The notes: generated by a model not told the origin, from the sequence alone. DNA of 61,617 bases from Prorocentrum cordatum (GCA_963575745.1 CAUYUJ010010458.1:414623-476239), one strand, 5' to 3'. Counted from the first letter of the stretch, positions 9,809 through 20,192 are shown. Numbers and translations are program-made.

Positions 9809-10690
9809 CGCAGCCCCCGCGAGTGCGGATCAGAGCGAGGTTGGTGAAAACGAGGAGGGCCGCGCGCCGCCGCTCGCGCCCGCGCGCCCACCCTCGCGCG
9901 CCCCTCTCCCCTCCCTGCGCACCGCCCCCCCTTCTGGCCACGCGCGCGCAGGGACATATCAAAACCGCTCGGCCGCCTTCCTTCGCCATGGGGGAAGCGG
10001 GTCCTGAGGGAGACGTGTCCTGAGGCTTTTTTTTGCCTTTTTTGGCTTCCCGGGGCCGTCCACGGGCCCTGGGACTGTCAGGAAACGACTCGGGATGAAG
10101 AACTGGTCCTGGGGGAAGGCCCCAGGGTCCAGGACCTGTTTCCCCCATGCTAGCTTCTTCCCAGCCCCCCCTCTTGCGTGTGCGCATCTCGCGTACATCG
10201 CATGCCGAGCTGGCTACCGCAACGGTCGACCAAGAACCAAAAGACACTATCCTGCATCGACCCGCCGTGCTGAATTGTTGCGACCTTCCCGCACACTCGT
10301 TTCGGAGGCGACTCGGTCTCCGTGATAACACATCGAGACTACACGGAGACAGTGCTTAAACTTTTGAGTGGGGTGGTGTCGCTTGGTTTCTGGTTCAAAC
10401 GGGGAGCCTCCAGGGCCAGTGACCAAATTGCAGGCCGCCCAAGTTGGGTCGGGAGGCCACAGGCGCTCACCGCATCGCCGATGCATCGGCGTCTCGGCAC
10501 GATCAGGAGCCCGACTTTCTCCATCTCCGACGTCGCCCGTGTGTCGTCGATGCGTTCGCGATGCGCATGAGGCGGCTGGTGCGAGCGGGGTCGCCTTCTA
10601 AGACGGCGGGGAGTTTCTTCGAGGGCAGAGGCCCTCAGAGACCGACCAGGAGGCTTCTACACCTGTCACCCCATCGTGCGCGCTGCCAAA
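9775..10690. other. (ATC)n tract, then GC-rich DNA without a supported gene
   Basis: A short (CAT)n run (9777-9807) is followed by GC-rich unique sequence with a poly-T/CCT stretch near 10025. The open frames are long because of GC bias and overlap on both strands. None shows a recognisable domain. Confidence 0.4.
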
Positions 10691-10694
10691 GCAG

Positions 10695-10935
10695 TCAAGG
10701 AGGAGGAAGAGGAGGAGTAGGAGTAGGAGTAGGAGTAGGAGTAGGAGTAGGAGGAGGAGGAGGAGGAGGAGGAGGAGGAGGAGGAGGGAGGAGGAGGAGG
10801 AGGAGGAGGAAGAGGAACCATGAGGAGGACGGCGACGAGGAACGAGGACGGCGAAGAGTGCATGACGACCTGGGAGGAGGAGGAGGAGGAGGAGGAGGAG
10901 GAGGAGGAGGAGGAGGAGGAGGAGGAGGAGGAGGT
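10695..10935 (+). repeat. (GGA)n/(GTAGGA)n purine tracts
   Basis: Two GGA blocks (10698-10816 and 10875-10933) flank a short less regular segment. The first opens with a GTAGGA hexamer run. Confidence 0.85.
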
Positions 10936-11984
10936 TGACAGGGGGAGGGGAGGCATGGGGGTGAGCAGGGGCCCCCGTAGCCAGCCGCTGTGCGCGCCGC
11001 CACCTGCTCCAGCCACGCCGCCAGGGCGCTGTCCGCTCGCAGGGCACCTTCGGCCGATCTGAGTGGCGCTCCTCTCAGCCTCGGGCGCGTGCCGTCCGCT
11101 GCGCCTCGCCGTGCCGCGCGGCGGGAGCCCGCCGCCCAGTTCGCTGTGCGCCGCCTTCGCCGTGCCGTGCCCCGCGGCCCGTGCACTTCTTCGGCGACTA
11201 CAGTGCGTGTGGTTACGCCGGGGTGTGGTTGGCGATCGGCGCCGTTAGGGCCCAGCGGGTCCCGACGTTGTGCCAAAGATTTGGCGAGCCTTCGTTGGGG
11301 CGCGGCGGGGATCTCTGTCGAGGTCCTCGCCCGCTCGCCCGCCGGGGTGCGAGTTGCAAACCACACCCTTTGCAAACCACACCTTTCGGAGTCGCCGACC
11401 TCCTTTCGACTACATGTCAAAGTGACCCTTCGCCCGAGTGACACTTGGTGCGAGCCCATCGGGGTCCTCCGACCGCTGAACGCGATGCGGTAGCATCGGC
11501 TTACTCCCTTGGTTCTGCCCCCCCTCTGGCGCCTGTCGAAAGCTGCTCACCAAAGGTCACTGTTGCGTGGGGTGACTCTTTGCCCCCCCCCTCCCGTCGT
11601 TACAGAGCAACTCGCCCGTACCGCGCGAGCAGGGCGGAGGCGAGGAGGCGCAGGACGGCGCGAGGGCGACGGCTGCCCGTGCTGCCGCACGTCCATGCAG
11701 CAGCGCCGTGGGCCCGCCAACGCACCCCTCCTGTCGCTTTCACCGCTTGACCTGTCCAGACCATGGGCTCACGTCCCAAGGCAGCGTCGCACCACCACCG
11801 CTCCCTTCGTCGCCACCCCCTTCCTTTGCCAGCGTAAGCTATCATGAGGACGCGACAGCTGAAGAAGAGGAGACGGTCAAGCGCTGTGGCCATGTTTTCT
11901 CGGTGTTATGTAAGCGTGTGTGTCGGCAGCGTCTTATTGCACTACCTAGTCGGCAGATGCGCACCCTCCTCATTCGTTCCCCCA
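10936..11984. other. GC-rich unique DNA, no supported gene
   Basis: High-GC sequence with overlapping Arg/Ala/Pro-rich open frames on both strands. I see no domain signature, RNA gene or repeat. Confidence 0.4.
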
Positions 11985-12330
11985 TGCAAATCCTGTTCAT
12001 TACCCTCTTCCCTCTCTCGCGGGCGCCGCGATTACGCGCGTCCTGCCCTTCTCCCTCCTCTCCCTCATCCCCCCTCCTCGTCCTCACCCTCCTTCTCCTC
12101 CCGCTGATCCTGTTCATTATCCCCTCGCGCCTGCCTCTCGCGCGGGCGCCGTGGTTGCGCGCGTCCTGCCCTTCTCCCTCCTCCCCCTCGTCCCCCCCCC
12201 TCGTCCTCCCCCTCCCCCTCCTCCTCCTCTTCCTCCTCCTCCTCCTCCTTCCCCTAGTTTATTCTCCTCCTCCCTCGCTCCTGCCTCTCGCGCGGGCGCC
12301 GCGATTACGCGCGTCCTCTCGGTCGAGCCG
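11985..12330 (+). repeat. Tandem ~120-150 bp repeat, three copies
   Basis: CTCTCGCG..GGGCGCCG followed by (C/T)G(A/G)TT(A/G)CGCGCGTCCT occurs at about 12011, 12135 and 12287. The first two copies are preceded by CTGTTCATTA and followed by pyrimidine-rich CTTCTCCCTCCTC runs. Confidence 0.7.
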
Positions 12331-12539
12331 TCGCCCGACATCCCTGCGCACTGTCTGGCCCCTTCTTAGAACCACTAGGAGGAGAAAGGTGAATGTGAGC
12401 TGAATGACTTGTTTTGAGGCGGAGGCGGCGGAGGAGGAATACGGGGCGGGAGCGGGGGTGGGGGCGGATGTGGAACGAGGGCAGGCATCATCTCCGATGG
12501 GTGGTTGTCGATTCTGCGCGACTGTGCCGCCCTCACATC

Positions 12540-12616
12540 TCAGCTCCGCTATAGTCCAGCTGGTAAGGATACTCGGGTCTCACCCGAGCGACCTGGGTTC
12601 GAGTCTGGGGAGCTGA
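12540..12616 (+). tRNA. tRNA-Glu (CTC)-like gene, possibly degenerate
   Basis: The acceptor stem TCAGCTC (12540-12546) pairs perfectly with GAGCTGA (12610-12616). A-box-like TAGTCCAGCTGG is followed by anticodon stem CTCGG/CCGAG around loop GTCTCAC, which gives anticodon CTC (Glu, codon GAG). B-box-like GGGTTCGAGTC follows. The central part closely matches what I know of plant-type tRNA-Glu. Oddities: about three extra bases between acceptor and anticodon stems, and a T stem (CTGGG/CTGGG) with a G-G mismatch and two wobbles. It is either a divergent functional tRNA or a decaying copy. A TTTTT run, a possible Pol III stop, lies at 12664, some 48 bp downstream. Confidence 0.65.
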
Positions 12617-12904
12617 ATTTGGATCCCACCAGAGGTCGATGAGCCCAAATTTCCAACGACGTGTTTTTCAATCAAGAGGGCTGCCAGAGGTGTGGACCCC
12701 TTGCCTGGGACCATTTTTTCACCCCAAGTTGTTGTTTGACGGTCCAGGGGCCCAGTGAGGGCCCCAGGAGTTCGAAAGTTGCCAGTCGTGATATTTCACG
12801 ACCAGAGAAGGTTTGGGGGGTTTCCTGAGGCCCGACGTCGCGACGCGGTCCAACACCCTGATCAGAGCGAGAACGTTGCAACGCCCGCACCTGGGAGGTG
12901 GAGC

Positions 12905-13080
12905 GAGGAGTAGGAGGAGGAGGAGGAGGAGGAGGAGGAGGAGGAGGAGAAGGAGGAGGAGGGCGAGGAGGTGTGGCCCCCTCCACTGCACCACCATGAC
13001 CCCGCTCTCCTCCTCTTCCTCTTCCTCCTCTTCCTCCTCTTCCTCCTTCTCCTCCTCCTCCTCCTCCTCCTCCTCCGTCC
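12905..13080 (+). repeat. Opposed (GGA)n and (TCC)n triplet tracts
   Basis: GGA repeats at 12909-12970 are followed by TCC/TCT repeats at 13002-13077. Being complementary, they could form a large imperfect foldback. The open frames across them are artefacts. Confidence 0.8.
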
Positions 13081-13951
13081 ACCTTGTGCTGCCGCGCCGG
13101 TCGTCCGCGTCCACTCGCCCCGAGAAGCTGGCTTCGCGCCCGCCCTGGACACCGGCGCCGGAAGACGGTGCGAGGAGGCGCCGGAGCCTTCCGCCGGGCG
13201 ACTTCTGCAAGCAGGGGATCTAGCACACGCGAGGCAGCGGTCTGCGCCAGAGCTTCGGCAACGCGGTCGTGCCCCGAGGGCAGCGCGGGAGCCAGCGCTT
13301 CGGAGGTGATTGGCGAAGCTGTGGGAGAGGCGAGAGTGGAACTGAAAAGCGGTCTGCGCCGCCTCGTAGAGAGCTCGCGCCCTGACGCTCTCGGGCTTGG
13401 CGTGCAAGAGCGTCGAGCATGCCCGCCCGCAGTTCGAGCTGGCCCGCGTGGCGTTGGAGTCGCTCTAGTCGTCGGGGGCCGAACTCATGACAGCACCGCG
13501 CCCCCGCGTCCAGTGCGACGCAACCGCGCGATGCTGCCGAGCCACGCACAGCAAGTGCTATTCAGGGATCGAGGCCTGTTATGACATCCGACCCGGCGAA
13601 CAAAACGTGAGGGGACGGACGGTGAGGGTAGCATGTCAGACGTAGCGCGAGCGCACCCAGCTTGTCTCTCTCCCCTCTCCACTCCTGTCTCTTGCGTTCG
13701 CTCTCTCCTCTCCTCTCTCCTCCACGCCCCATTCCTCCTCCCTTCTCCCTCCCCCTCCCTGTCCAGGTGAGGACCCCATGTGGCAGAAGACCGGCTTCTT
13801 GCGGCAGCTCGACATCGGCTTTCGGGAGTTCCTCGGCCGGGAGGCCGCCGACCCCACACACGCCGCTGCTCCTTCCCTTCCCCTTCCTCGTGTCATCTGA
13901 TCTCCTCGTCTCCTGCCCTCCCTCCCTCTGTCGTTCCTTGCTCCTTGCTTC
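13081..13951. other. GC-rich DNA upstream of the LINE, no supported gene
   Basis: Unique GC-rich sequence with a CT-rich stretch (13665-13765). Both strands have Arg/Ala-rich open frames with no domain. Part could be 5' UTR or promoter of the LINE, but nothing in the sequence marks this. Confidence 0.35.
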
Positions 13952-13969
13952 TTGCGTCCATACAACTCG

Positions 13970-13981
13970 TTTTGGCTCAAG
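13970..13981 (+). other. Spliced-leader relic-like motif upstream of LINE ORF1
   Basis: TTTTGGCTCAAG here is identical to the last 12 nt of the 22-nt dinoflagellate spliced leader. The bases before it (CAACTCG) do not match. It ends 42 bp before the ORF1 ATG. In dinoflagellates such remnants are known where trans-spliced mRNA was reverse-transcribed and reinserted. Chance occurrence of a given 12-mer on either strand of this window is about 0.7%. Confidence 0.5.
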
Positions 13982-14023
13982 GCAAGTGCATACATCTCCG
14001 AAGGCATCGAGCGCTTTCATTCC

Positions 14024-15013
14024 ATGGACGCTTTAAGAGCTTTGGTGGTTTCCAGTCCGCCCCCGAAGCTTAAACGGCAGAAGGGCGAGGAAGCAGTGAT
14101 GGAGGAGGTGGTGAATGTGGAAGAGGATGGGGATGGAGTGGGAAGTACATGGGAAGTGGAGAAGGCGCCGGCGTGGGCGATCAACCAGGGGAAGATTTTG
14201 AACCAGCTCGTAGGCATGGTCCGGGGCCTCCAAGACAACCTGAAAGAAGTGAAAGACGAGATTGCGCAGGTCAAACTCCAAGCTAACATGGCGCATACTA
14301 CAGCGGAGGAGGCTATGGAGAAGTCCACCGGGATCGAAGAGCAGATCCACGTGATGAGCGAGAACTTCATTACCAAGGAGGACGTGGACAAATTCATCAA
14401 GGACATCATGAAAACGCCCCTCAACAACAACGACAAAAAGGAGAAGCAAAAGACAGCGGAAGACAAAGACAAGTTTTTCCGCACCGTCGTCGTGGGAGGC
14501 TTTCCCGAGGACCCTGAGAAGACATACGTGACCAACTACATCGAGACGAACATGATGAATGATGCGGAGAGCGTGGAGGAGGTGTACGCGTACCAGTTCG
14601 GCAATATCGGTTTCACACGCTTCCAGACGCCGAAGGACATGTACGAGTACCTCAAGAGCCTCAACGGGAAGCCAAAGCACAAGGTGCAGGGGAAGGAGTT
14701 GTGGGTTTCGGCGAGCCGAAGCCCTGAAGACCGCTTGCGCGGAAAGGTTTTGGGGAAGTATAAACGTACTCTTATCGAGGTGGGTTTGGCCACTGCAGAG
14801 AACGTGAGGGTCGATTACAGGAGGGGCTTGATCTTCATGAATCGCATCCCGATTGGGGAGTGGGAGGAAGGGAAAGAGGAGGAGGAGGAGGAGGAGGAGG
14901 AGGAGGAGGAGGAGGGCAAGGTCCATTTGATCGAAGATAAGTTGAAAGAGTGTGGCATCAACGTAACAGCCACGGTGCTCCAGGACGCTGTTGCCGAAGC
15001 CCTGCGGGGCTAG
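14024..15013 (+). CDS. LINE ORF1 protein, coiled coil plus RRM-like domain
   Basis: 329 residues from ATG 14024 (MDALRALVV) to TAG 15013. The frame is open further upstream to 13952, but without an ATG there. Order: an acidic N-terminus (about 15-45), a helical coiled-coil-like region (about 50-120, with KILNQLVGMVRGLQDNLKEV), a Lys/Glu linker, then FFRTVVVGGFPEDPEKTYV at about 150, which opens an RRM-like fold continuing through VYAYQFGNIGFTRFQ and GKELWVSASRSPEDRLRGKV. Near residues 285-300 there is a pure Glu run from a (GAG)n tract, then a short C-terminal helix. LINE ORF1 proteins of this layout bind the element RNA. The TAG is followed by the same frame staying open to about 15240, reaching FVLISCNIHS, which looks like the start of the ORF2 endonuclease. 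Confidence 0.8.
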   Translation: MDALRALVVSSPPPKLKRQKGEEAVMEEVVNVEEDGDGVGSTWEVEKAPAWAINQGKILNQLVGMVRGLQDNLKEVKDEIAQVKLQANMAHTTAEEAMEKSTGIEEQIHVMSENFITKEDVDKFIKDIMKTPLNNNDKKEKQKTAEDKDKFFRTVVVGGFPEDPEKTYVTNYIETNMMNDAESVEEVYAYQFGNIGFTRFQTPKDMYEYLKSLNGKPKHKVQGKELWVSASRSPEDRLRGKVLGKYKRTLIEVGLATAENVRVDYRRGLIFMNRIPIGEWEEGKEEEEEEEEEEEEEGKVHLIEDKLKECGINVTATVLQDAVAEALRG

Positions 15014-15149
15014 GAAACACACCGTGCAAGCCCGTGTGCGTTCAGTACCCGTCGGAGGAGCGCGACAGATAATCGCGCGCACCGTACCACTGAGAAGGAG
15101 GATGACTCGTCTACTCCAGCGCCAGAGGAGTCATTCGAATTTGTTTTAA

Positions 15150-17949
15150 TTTCATGCAATATCCATTCGTTTATGGATTTTGATGAAAAGGCTGGACGCT
15201 ATCATGTTCGAAGTTGGAGACCGGGACTGGGATGTTCTCGTTTTCTCTGAAACGTGGAGAGCAGAACGGCGAGAGACTTTCACGACGAAAGGGGGCCATA
15301 CCTGGTTGGGAAGCGGAGGGAGCAGGAGGTCCAATGGAGTTGGCATGCTTCTACACGGGCGTTGGTCGTACGTGTCTTTTGTTGCCTCGTCCGACAGAGT
15401 CGCTTCGCTGAAGATGGATATCGCAGGAATGTTGGTTCACATTGTTGGTGTCTACATGCCGCGCGCAGAACGGCCGGACGACGAGGTTGATGCCGTCTAC
15501 GACGCTCTGGACGAGCTCGTCGCAAATGGTAACAACGTGATCCTGGCAGGCGACTTCGACGCAGAGGTCGGGCCGAGGTTCTGTGAAGATAACGAGCTAG
15601 ATGTGATGGGGCCCAATCCGGTAGGTTCGCGAAACGATCGCGGACAGAGTCTGCTGAATTGGTGCGTTTTGCAGGGCCTCGTCCTTGCAAACGCATTTGC
15701 TGGCGTGCAAGACGACCTCTGGACATTTTCACTTACAAAGCGGCAGTTGGATTACATCTTGCTGCGCAGAAAATGGAAGAAACATATCGTCGAGTGCAGT
15801 GTAGAAAAAGAAATTGACACAGGTTCTGACCACAAGGCGGTGGCTCTACGGATGCGGTTTGGTGGGGGCCGCCCGTGCCAGAGTAAGAAGAAAGCGCCGT
15901 ATTGGGGGCCAAATACCGACGCCATCAAATGCAAAGCAGCAGTCGATGAGAAAATGGCGGCGTGGGAGGGAGAAGATAGTTCCCCGACGGCATTGGCGAA
16001 CAGAATAGAGGCTGACATGGCGACGTGCGCCGAACTGGCAGCGCCCAAGGCGCGGAACCAAAGGCATCTCACATCAGTTGATTTGGAGATGCGACAGCTG
16101 ATAGAGAACCGCCGGCGGCTCAGGCGGCGAGAGGATATGATTGCGCAGGCAAAGCAGGCGCAGCGCATTGTCCTTAGCAAAAAGATCAAGAAGCTAATCC
16201 GAAAATCGCAGGCGGAACGACGTTCCGACATAATCAATACCATCCTCGCGGACTTCCGTGCCATCAAAGAGATAAGTCTTATGTTGCCAGCTTTAAAGCG
16301 GCAGCGCATTTCGAGAATGGTTGACAAAAGCGGAGTGGCACAAGAAACGAAGGAAAGTATAGCTGATGTTTTTGCTCAGTTCTACGAAGACCTGTGCGCT
16401 AGCAAAGGAGTTCAAAGGGAACCTGTCCCGTTGTCGTCAGCTACTGTGCAGCCGCTCACACGGGAAGAGCTGAAGCAAATTTTAAAGACACTGAAACATG
16501 GGAAGTGTAGTGATGGGTCGGGAGTTGTAGCGGAAATGCTGAAGAACGGGGGCGCTGTCTTGCACGATCGTGTCCTGCAGCTGTTCAACGAGGTGCTCCG
16601 GCCGGACAGGGGGCCTCCAGAAGCGTGGAGGCAAACGAGATTGGTCGTCATCTTCAAAAAGGGTGACCCTGAGCTGCCGCAGAATTGCAGACCGATCGCA
16701 ATCTTACCCGTGTTGTATAAGCTCTTTGCCAGGATCGTATGCGACCGTGTCCAGCCTGTCTTAATGTCGGAACAGCCGTCAGATCAAGCCGCCTACCGGG
16801 AGGGGTACTCGATGGAGGACCACTTGCTCTCTCTAACTTTACTTCTGGAAAAATGTCAAGAATGGAATCGCTGCGCGTGGCTGTGCCTCGTGGATCTCGG
16901 AAAGGCCTTCGACGCAGTCGAACACAATGCGCTATGGAGAGTTCTCTACGACTTCGACGTCGATGTGCCTTACACCACACTGTTGAAAAAGTTATACGCG
17001 CACCAATCTGCTGTTGTCTGCGCCGGAGCAGAATCCAGGAGTTTTTCTTTGGCGCGAGGGGTCAAGCAGGGGGGGCCAATCAGCGCATTGCTGTTCATTG
17101 CCGTCATGGAAGCATGTTTCGGGCAACTTAAGAACAGGTGGCATTCTCTCAACAGGCGGCGCGCGGGGCAGTACTACGGCTTCGTCATCGACGACCCAGA
17201 GGAGCCGCTCGCGAACCTTCGTTTCGCCGACGACGTTCTGCTGTTCGCGCAGAGGAAGGCCGACGCGCGGAAAATGCTGTCAGATCTGAAAACAGAAGCT
17301 TCGAGATATGGTTTAGCTGTGCACTTGGGAAAGACGAAAATCCCCACAAACTGCGAGCTGACAGGGGGGGGCTTCTGTCAGAGTGGGAGAAGACGACGTT
17401 TCTATCTTGCCGCCGGACGCCGCCGAAAAATACTTGGGCAGACTTGTATCTGTAGGGAATTTTCAGGCAGCAGAGCTTACGAACATAATGAACGCAGCCT
17501 GGCGCGCCTTCGCCAAATACAAGAGTGTAATGTGCTCAACGACGTACCCCTTGGCATCCCGGTTGAAGCTTTTCGACTCTGTCGTCGCGCGGTCAGCCTT
17601 ATACGCGTGCTCCATTTGGGCACTGAAACTTGCAGACGCACAGACAGTCCGGACCACGTGGCGAAAAATGATGCGCAAGATCTTCCAAGTACCCAGGGAA
17701 GATTCAGAGTCATGGGTGCGGTACGCGCGACGATCTACAAGATCGGTCTGCTTGCGCGCTGCTGATTTCGGGGCCACAGATTGGGTTCTGACGCAGACGC
17801 AGAGAAAGCAACGGGCCTTCAATCAGTTACAGTCGCGCGATAGCGGCAAGTGGAGCAGCATATTACTCTCGTGGAAGCCATGGTTTCGCATGGAGGCTCG
17901 CCGCCGACAAGGGCGACCTGTTTTGCGGTGGTCAGATGATTTCAAGTAA
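15150..17949 (+). pseudogene. LINE ORF2: endonuclease and reverse transcriptase, frameshifted
   Basis: The frame is open from 15150; the first ATG is at 15183. Numbering from the codon at 15180, the AP-type endonuclease has SETWR (about 23-27), GGHTWLGSGG (38-47), GDFDA (124-128, family GDFNA), QLDYILLR (189-196) and GSDHKAV (215-221). The reverse transcriptase follows: KHGKCSDGSG, FKKGDP, LVDLGKAFDAV (motif A), GVKQGGPISALLF (motif B) and LRFADDVLLFA (motif C, FADD). After KTKI the frame is lost at an 8-G run (17364-17371). The true continuation is in the next frame from about 17383 (DDVSILPPDAAEKYLGRLV) and ends RRRQGRPVLRWSDDFK at 17949, typical of a LINE C-terminus. A second break lies near 15180: the endonuclease start FVLISCNIHS is in the ORF1 frame. 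All catalytic motifs seen are intact, so decay is recent or the breaks are sequencing errors. Confidence 0.85.
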
Positions 17950-17985
17950 ATTGTCGTCAAGAGTATGGAAGATGTGAGAATAGGG

Positions 17986-18124
17986 GAGGTTGCACCGTCG
18001 TCATCGTATACGTTGTTGCAATGGTGCGTTCCCTTCATCGCGAATGTTGGTGGGATTGCGCTTGCGAGAAGAGGCGAGGCGGCACCGTCATTATCCTATA
18101 CATTGTTGCAATGGTGCGTTCCCT
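17986..18124 (+). repeat. Two ~49-bp direct repeats after the LINE
   Basis: GAGGTTGCACCGTCGTCATC.. (17986-18035) and GAGGCGGCACCGTCATTATC.. (18075-18124) both continue into a shared GTTGCAATGGTGCGTTCCCT. They are about 88% identical and offset by 89 bp. They may be a 3' terminal repeat of the LINE or a duplicated flank. Confidence 0.6.
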
Positions 18125-18761
18125 CGGGCCCGCCCGGGCGCCCCGCGCCCCCAAGGGACCGGCTCTCGCAGCCGGGCGACCGGCCTTTGTTCTGTTCTGT
18201 TTTTGCTTCTTGCGTCCTCGCCGTGTCCCATTTCTTGCGTCCGTCCCTGCCTGCCTTCTGTCTTGCTTCTCCTCCGTCCTTTCCCGCATCATGCTCACGC
18301 TGCGCCGCCTTTAGTCCGAGTGTTCGGCGCCGCCGCTCCTTTTCCAGTGGGACCCCACCCGGGCGCGTTGGGAACGTCCGTCCTTTCTTCCTTACCTTCT
18401 TCTGGCCGACATGCCCGACTGAGGCCGAGAGGGCGACCCGGCAGGGGTCCGTGCAACGCTTTCATTTGGGGCTTTGTGTTGAGCTCCCAGAGGGCTTGGT
18501 TGGGTCTGCCGAGGATCCGCCGCGCTGCCGCCCGTGGCCGCCCGTGGGCGCCTCGTGGGCTTACATCGGGCATGTCCGTCTACAGGACGAGTATTCAGAA
18601 ATTGTTGCAACATAATCAGGGGGCCCGTGACCGCCCGTAGGTGCCTCGTGGGCGCCCCTTGGGCGGCCGCGTGGCAGGCGTCACAGGGCTTGCAGCACAT
18701 AGCTTGTACCACATACGCTGCACCGCGTAGCCTGCACCGCATAACTGGCACCACGCACTCT
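18125..18761. other. Unique GC-rich DNA, no supported gene
   Basis: Overlapping open frames on both strands without domains. Toward the right edge (18690-18760) there are short degenerate repeats of CTTGYACCACATA / CTGCACCGCRTA. Confidence 0.4.
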
Positions 18762-18928
18762 GGGTTTCTTGATAAGCGTGGGGGGGGGAACGCCGCCTCG
18801 TCGTCGCGCCGCGACGGGGGTCGGAGCGCCTTCGGCGCGCCGTGGCTGCCCGCGACGGAGGTCGATATGGGGGTGGGGCTGTCGGCGGGGGTGACGTCCC
18901 CCCCGGCGCTTATCCAGAAACTCGGAGT
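18762..18928. repeat. Inverted repeat with ~28-bp arms
   Basis: The left arm CTGGGTTTCTTGATAAGCG plus a G-run (18762-18788) pairs with the G/C-complementary right arm ending CGCTTATCCAGAAACTCGG (18898-18928), with a few mismatches. The loop contains CGTCGCGCCGCGACG and GCGCCTTCGGCGCGC sub-palindromes. Short CTTGCACCACATAG-type direct repeats lie on both outer sides (18690-18760 and 18930-19015). Confidence 0.6.
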
Positions 18929-19015
18929 AGCTTGCAGCGCGCGTAGCTTTCACCACACATCTTATTCCACATAGCTTGCACCACGTGTATTGTATCATGC
19001 AGCTTGCACCACAAT

Positions 19016-19686
19016 CCCATTGATTCGAGCCTACGATGGCAAGCAAGTAAGGCCCCTGTTTTTCCTCTGACATTATCCTTCCCGTTATCCTTTTTCGAAT
19101 TGTGTCCTCAAGGTTTAGTGCCATTTCGCATCCGGTCGCGATGCCGTGCATGTCCGTCCCCTTAATGTGCGCACCAACGCTGCAGCACGGCGCGACTGTG
19201 GCGTCGCACGGTCGCTGCGCTGCCTTCTGGGGACCTGTTGGCGGCCTCCGGGGGGGTCGCTCTGGGCCCTCTGGAGGGCCTCGTGGCAGGCTCGGGGGCC
19301 CTGCGGCCGTCCTGAAGGAGTCTTCGGAGCCGTCGCGGGAGGTTTGGGCGGCCGCCCTGACGGTAGCCTGGGGCCGTCGTTGACTGGTAGCCAGGGACAC
19401 CACCGAAGGCACTGCCGTGCCAGCGGGCGCCCCACGACAACTTCTCATCTCCCGATGGGGCCGCAGAGCCCTGGGGCACCCTGCGAAGCTCAGGGTCGAC
19501 GGAGAGTGTGCTCCTAGGTCTCCCATAGCAAGTTCTTATCGTGGGTGCCTACTGCGGTAAGCCAAGTGCGTTCAAGCTCTCGGTGCCCGAGATCCTCGGC
19601 GCCTGCCGGCGTGCTCTTGGCGAGCTTGCAAGCCTCCTTGGACTTCCTCGGGTTCTGTGTTTCTGGCTGGGGCCGTTGAGCCGTGG

Positions 19687-19691
<5 letters not shown>
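19016..19691. other. Unique GC-rich DNA, no supported gene
   Basis: Nothing beyond GC-driven open frames and loosely repetitive GGCCTC/GGGGGTCG words at 19240-19310. Confidence 0.4.

Positions 19692-19745
<54 letters not shown>
19692..19745 (+). repeat. (GT)n microsatellite
   Basis: An uninterrupted GT dinucleotide run of about 26 units. Confidence 0.95.
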
Positions 19746-19747
<2 letters not shown>

Positions 19748-19984
19748 GGCGTGGTGCCGTCAAGGTAGGTCTTCAGGCCATCTTGGGGAGTTTTCTCGTC
19801 GTCGAGAGATTGCTGATTGCCCAAGGGTGGCCTTAGGCCGTCCAGCAAAGGATTGCATTCGTCGACTTGAGGCAGGCGGCTCATATGATGCAGAGCATCC
19901 TCTGGCGCGTAACGGTAGTTACCCAGGCCGGCCTCCAATCCCCCTCTGGGTAACCGTCATGACTGTGCGTAGGGTGGGGGGGGG

Positions 19985-20192
19985 CTGACCCCCCCCCACA
20001 TGCTGGTGCTCGCGCACATACTGTGGTGATCGCAGCGCGTCCCCGCCCCGAGGTGCACCTTGCCCAAGCGTTACCATTACCCGGGCCCCCCCCCCCCCCA
20101 CATGCTGGCGCTCGCGCACATACTGTGGTGATCGCAGCGCATCCCCGCCCTATGGTGCACCTTGCCCAAGCGTTACCATGACCCGGGGCCCC
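19985..20192 (+). repeat. ~105-bp tandem duplication
   Basis: Two copies begin with a C-run and CACATGCTGG(T/C)GCTCGCGCA and run through TTGCCCAAGCGTTACCAT to a second C-run. The differences are a handful of substitutions and the C-run length. Confidence 0.8.

Larger units (their letters stand above)
13970..18124 (+). mobile_element. LINE-type non-LTR retrotransposon
   Basis: Two ORFs in LINE order: ORF1 (14024-15013) is a coiled-coil/RRM-like protein and ORF2 (15150-17949) has an AP-type endonuclease, reverse transcriptase and a C-terminal region. The boundaries are estimates. The left limit is set at a 12-nt spliced-leader-like motif and the right limit at a pair of ~49-bp direct repeats after the ORF2 stop. 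No poly(A) tail or target-site duplication was identified. ORF2 is frameshifted, so this copy is probably inactive. Confidence 0.85.

Noticed and set aside
9246-10007. 253-codon Tyr/Met/Ile/Cys-rich plus frame
   Set aside because: Produced by the TATATG/GTAT microsatellite.
10381-10405. GGTTCAAAC as a tRNA B box
   Set aside because: No matching A box, acceptor stem or anticodon arm upstream.
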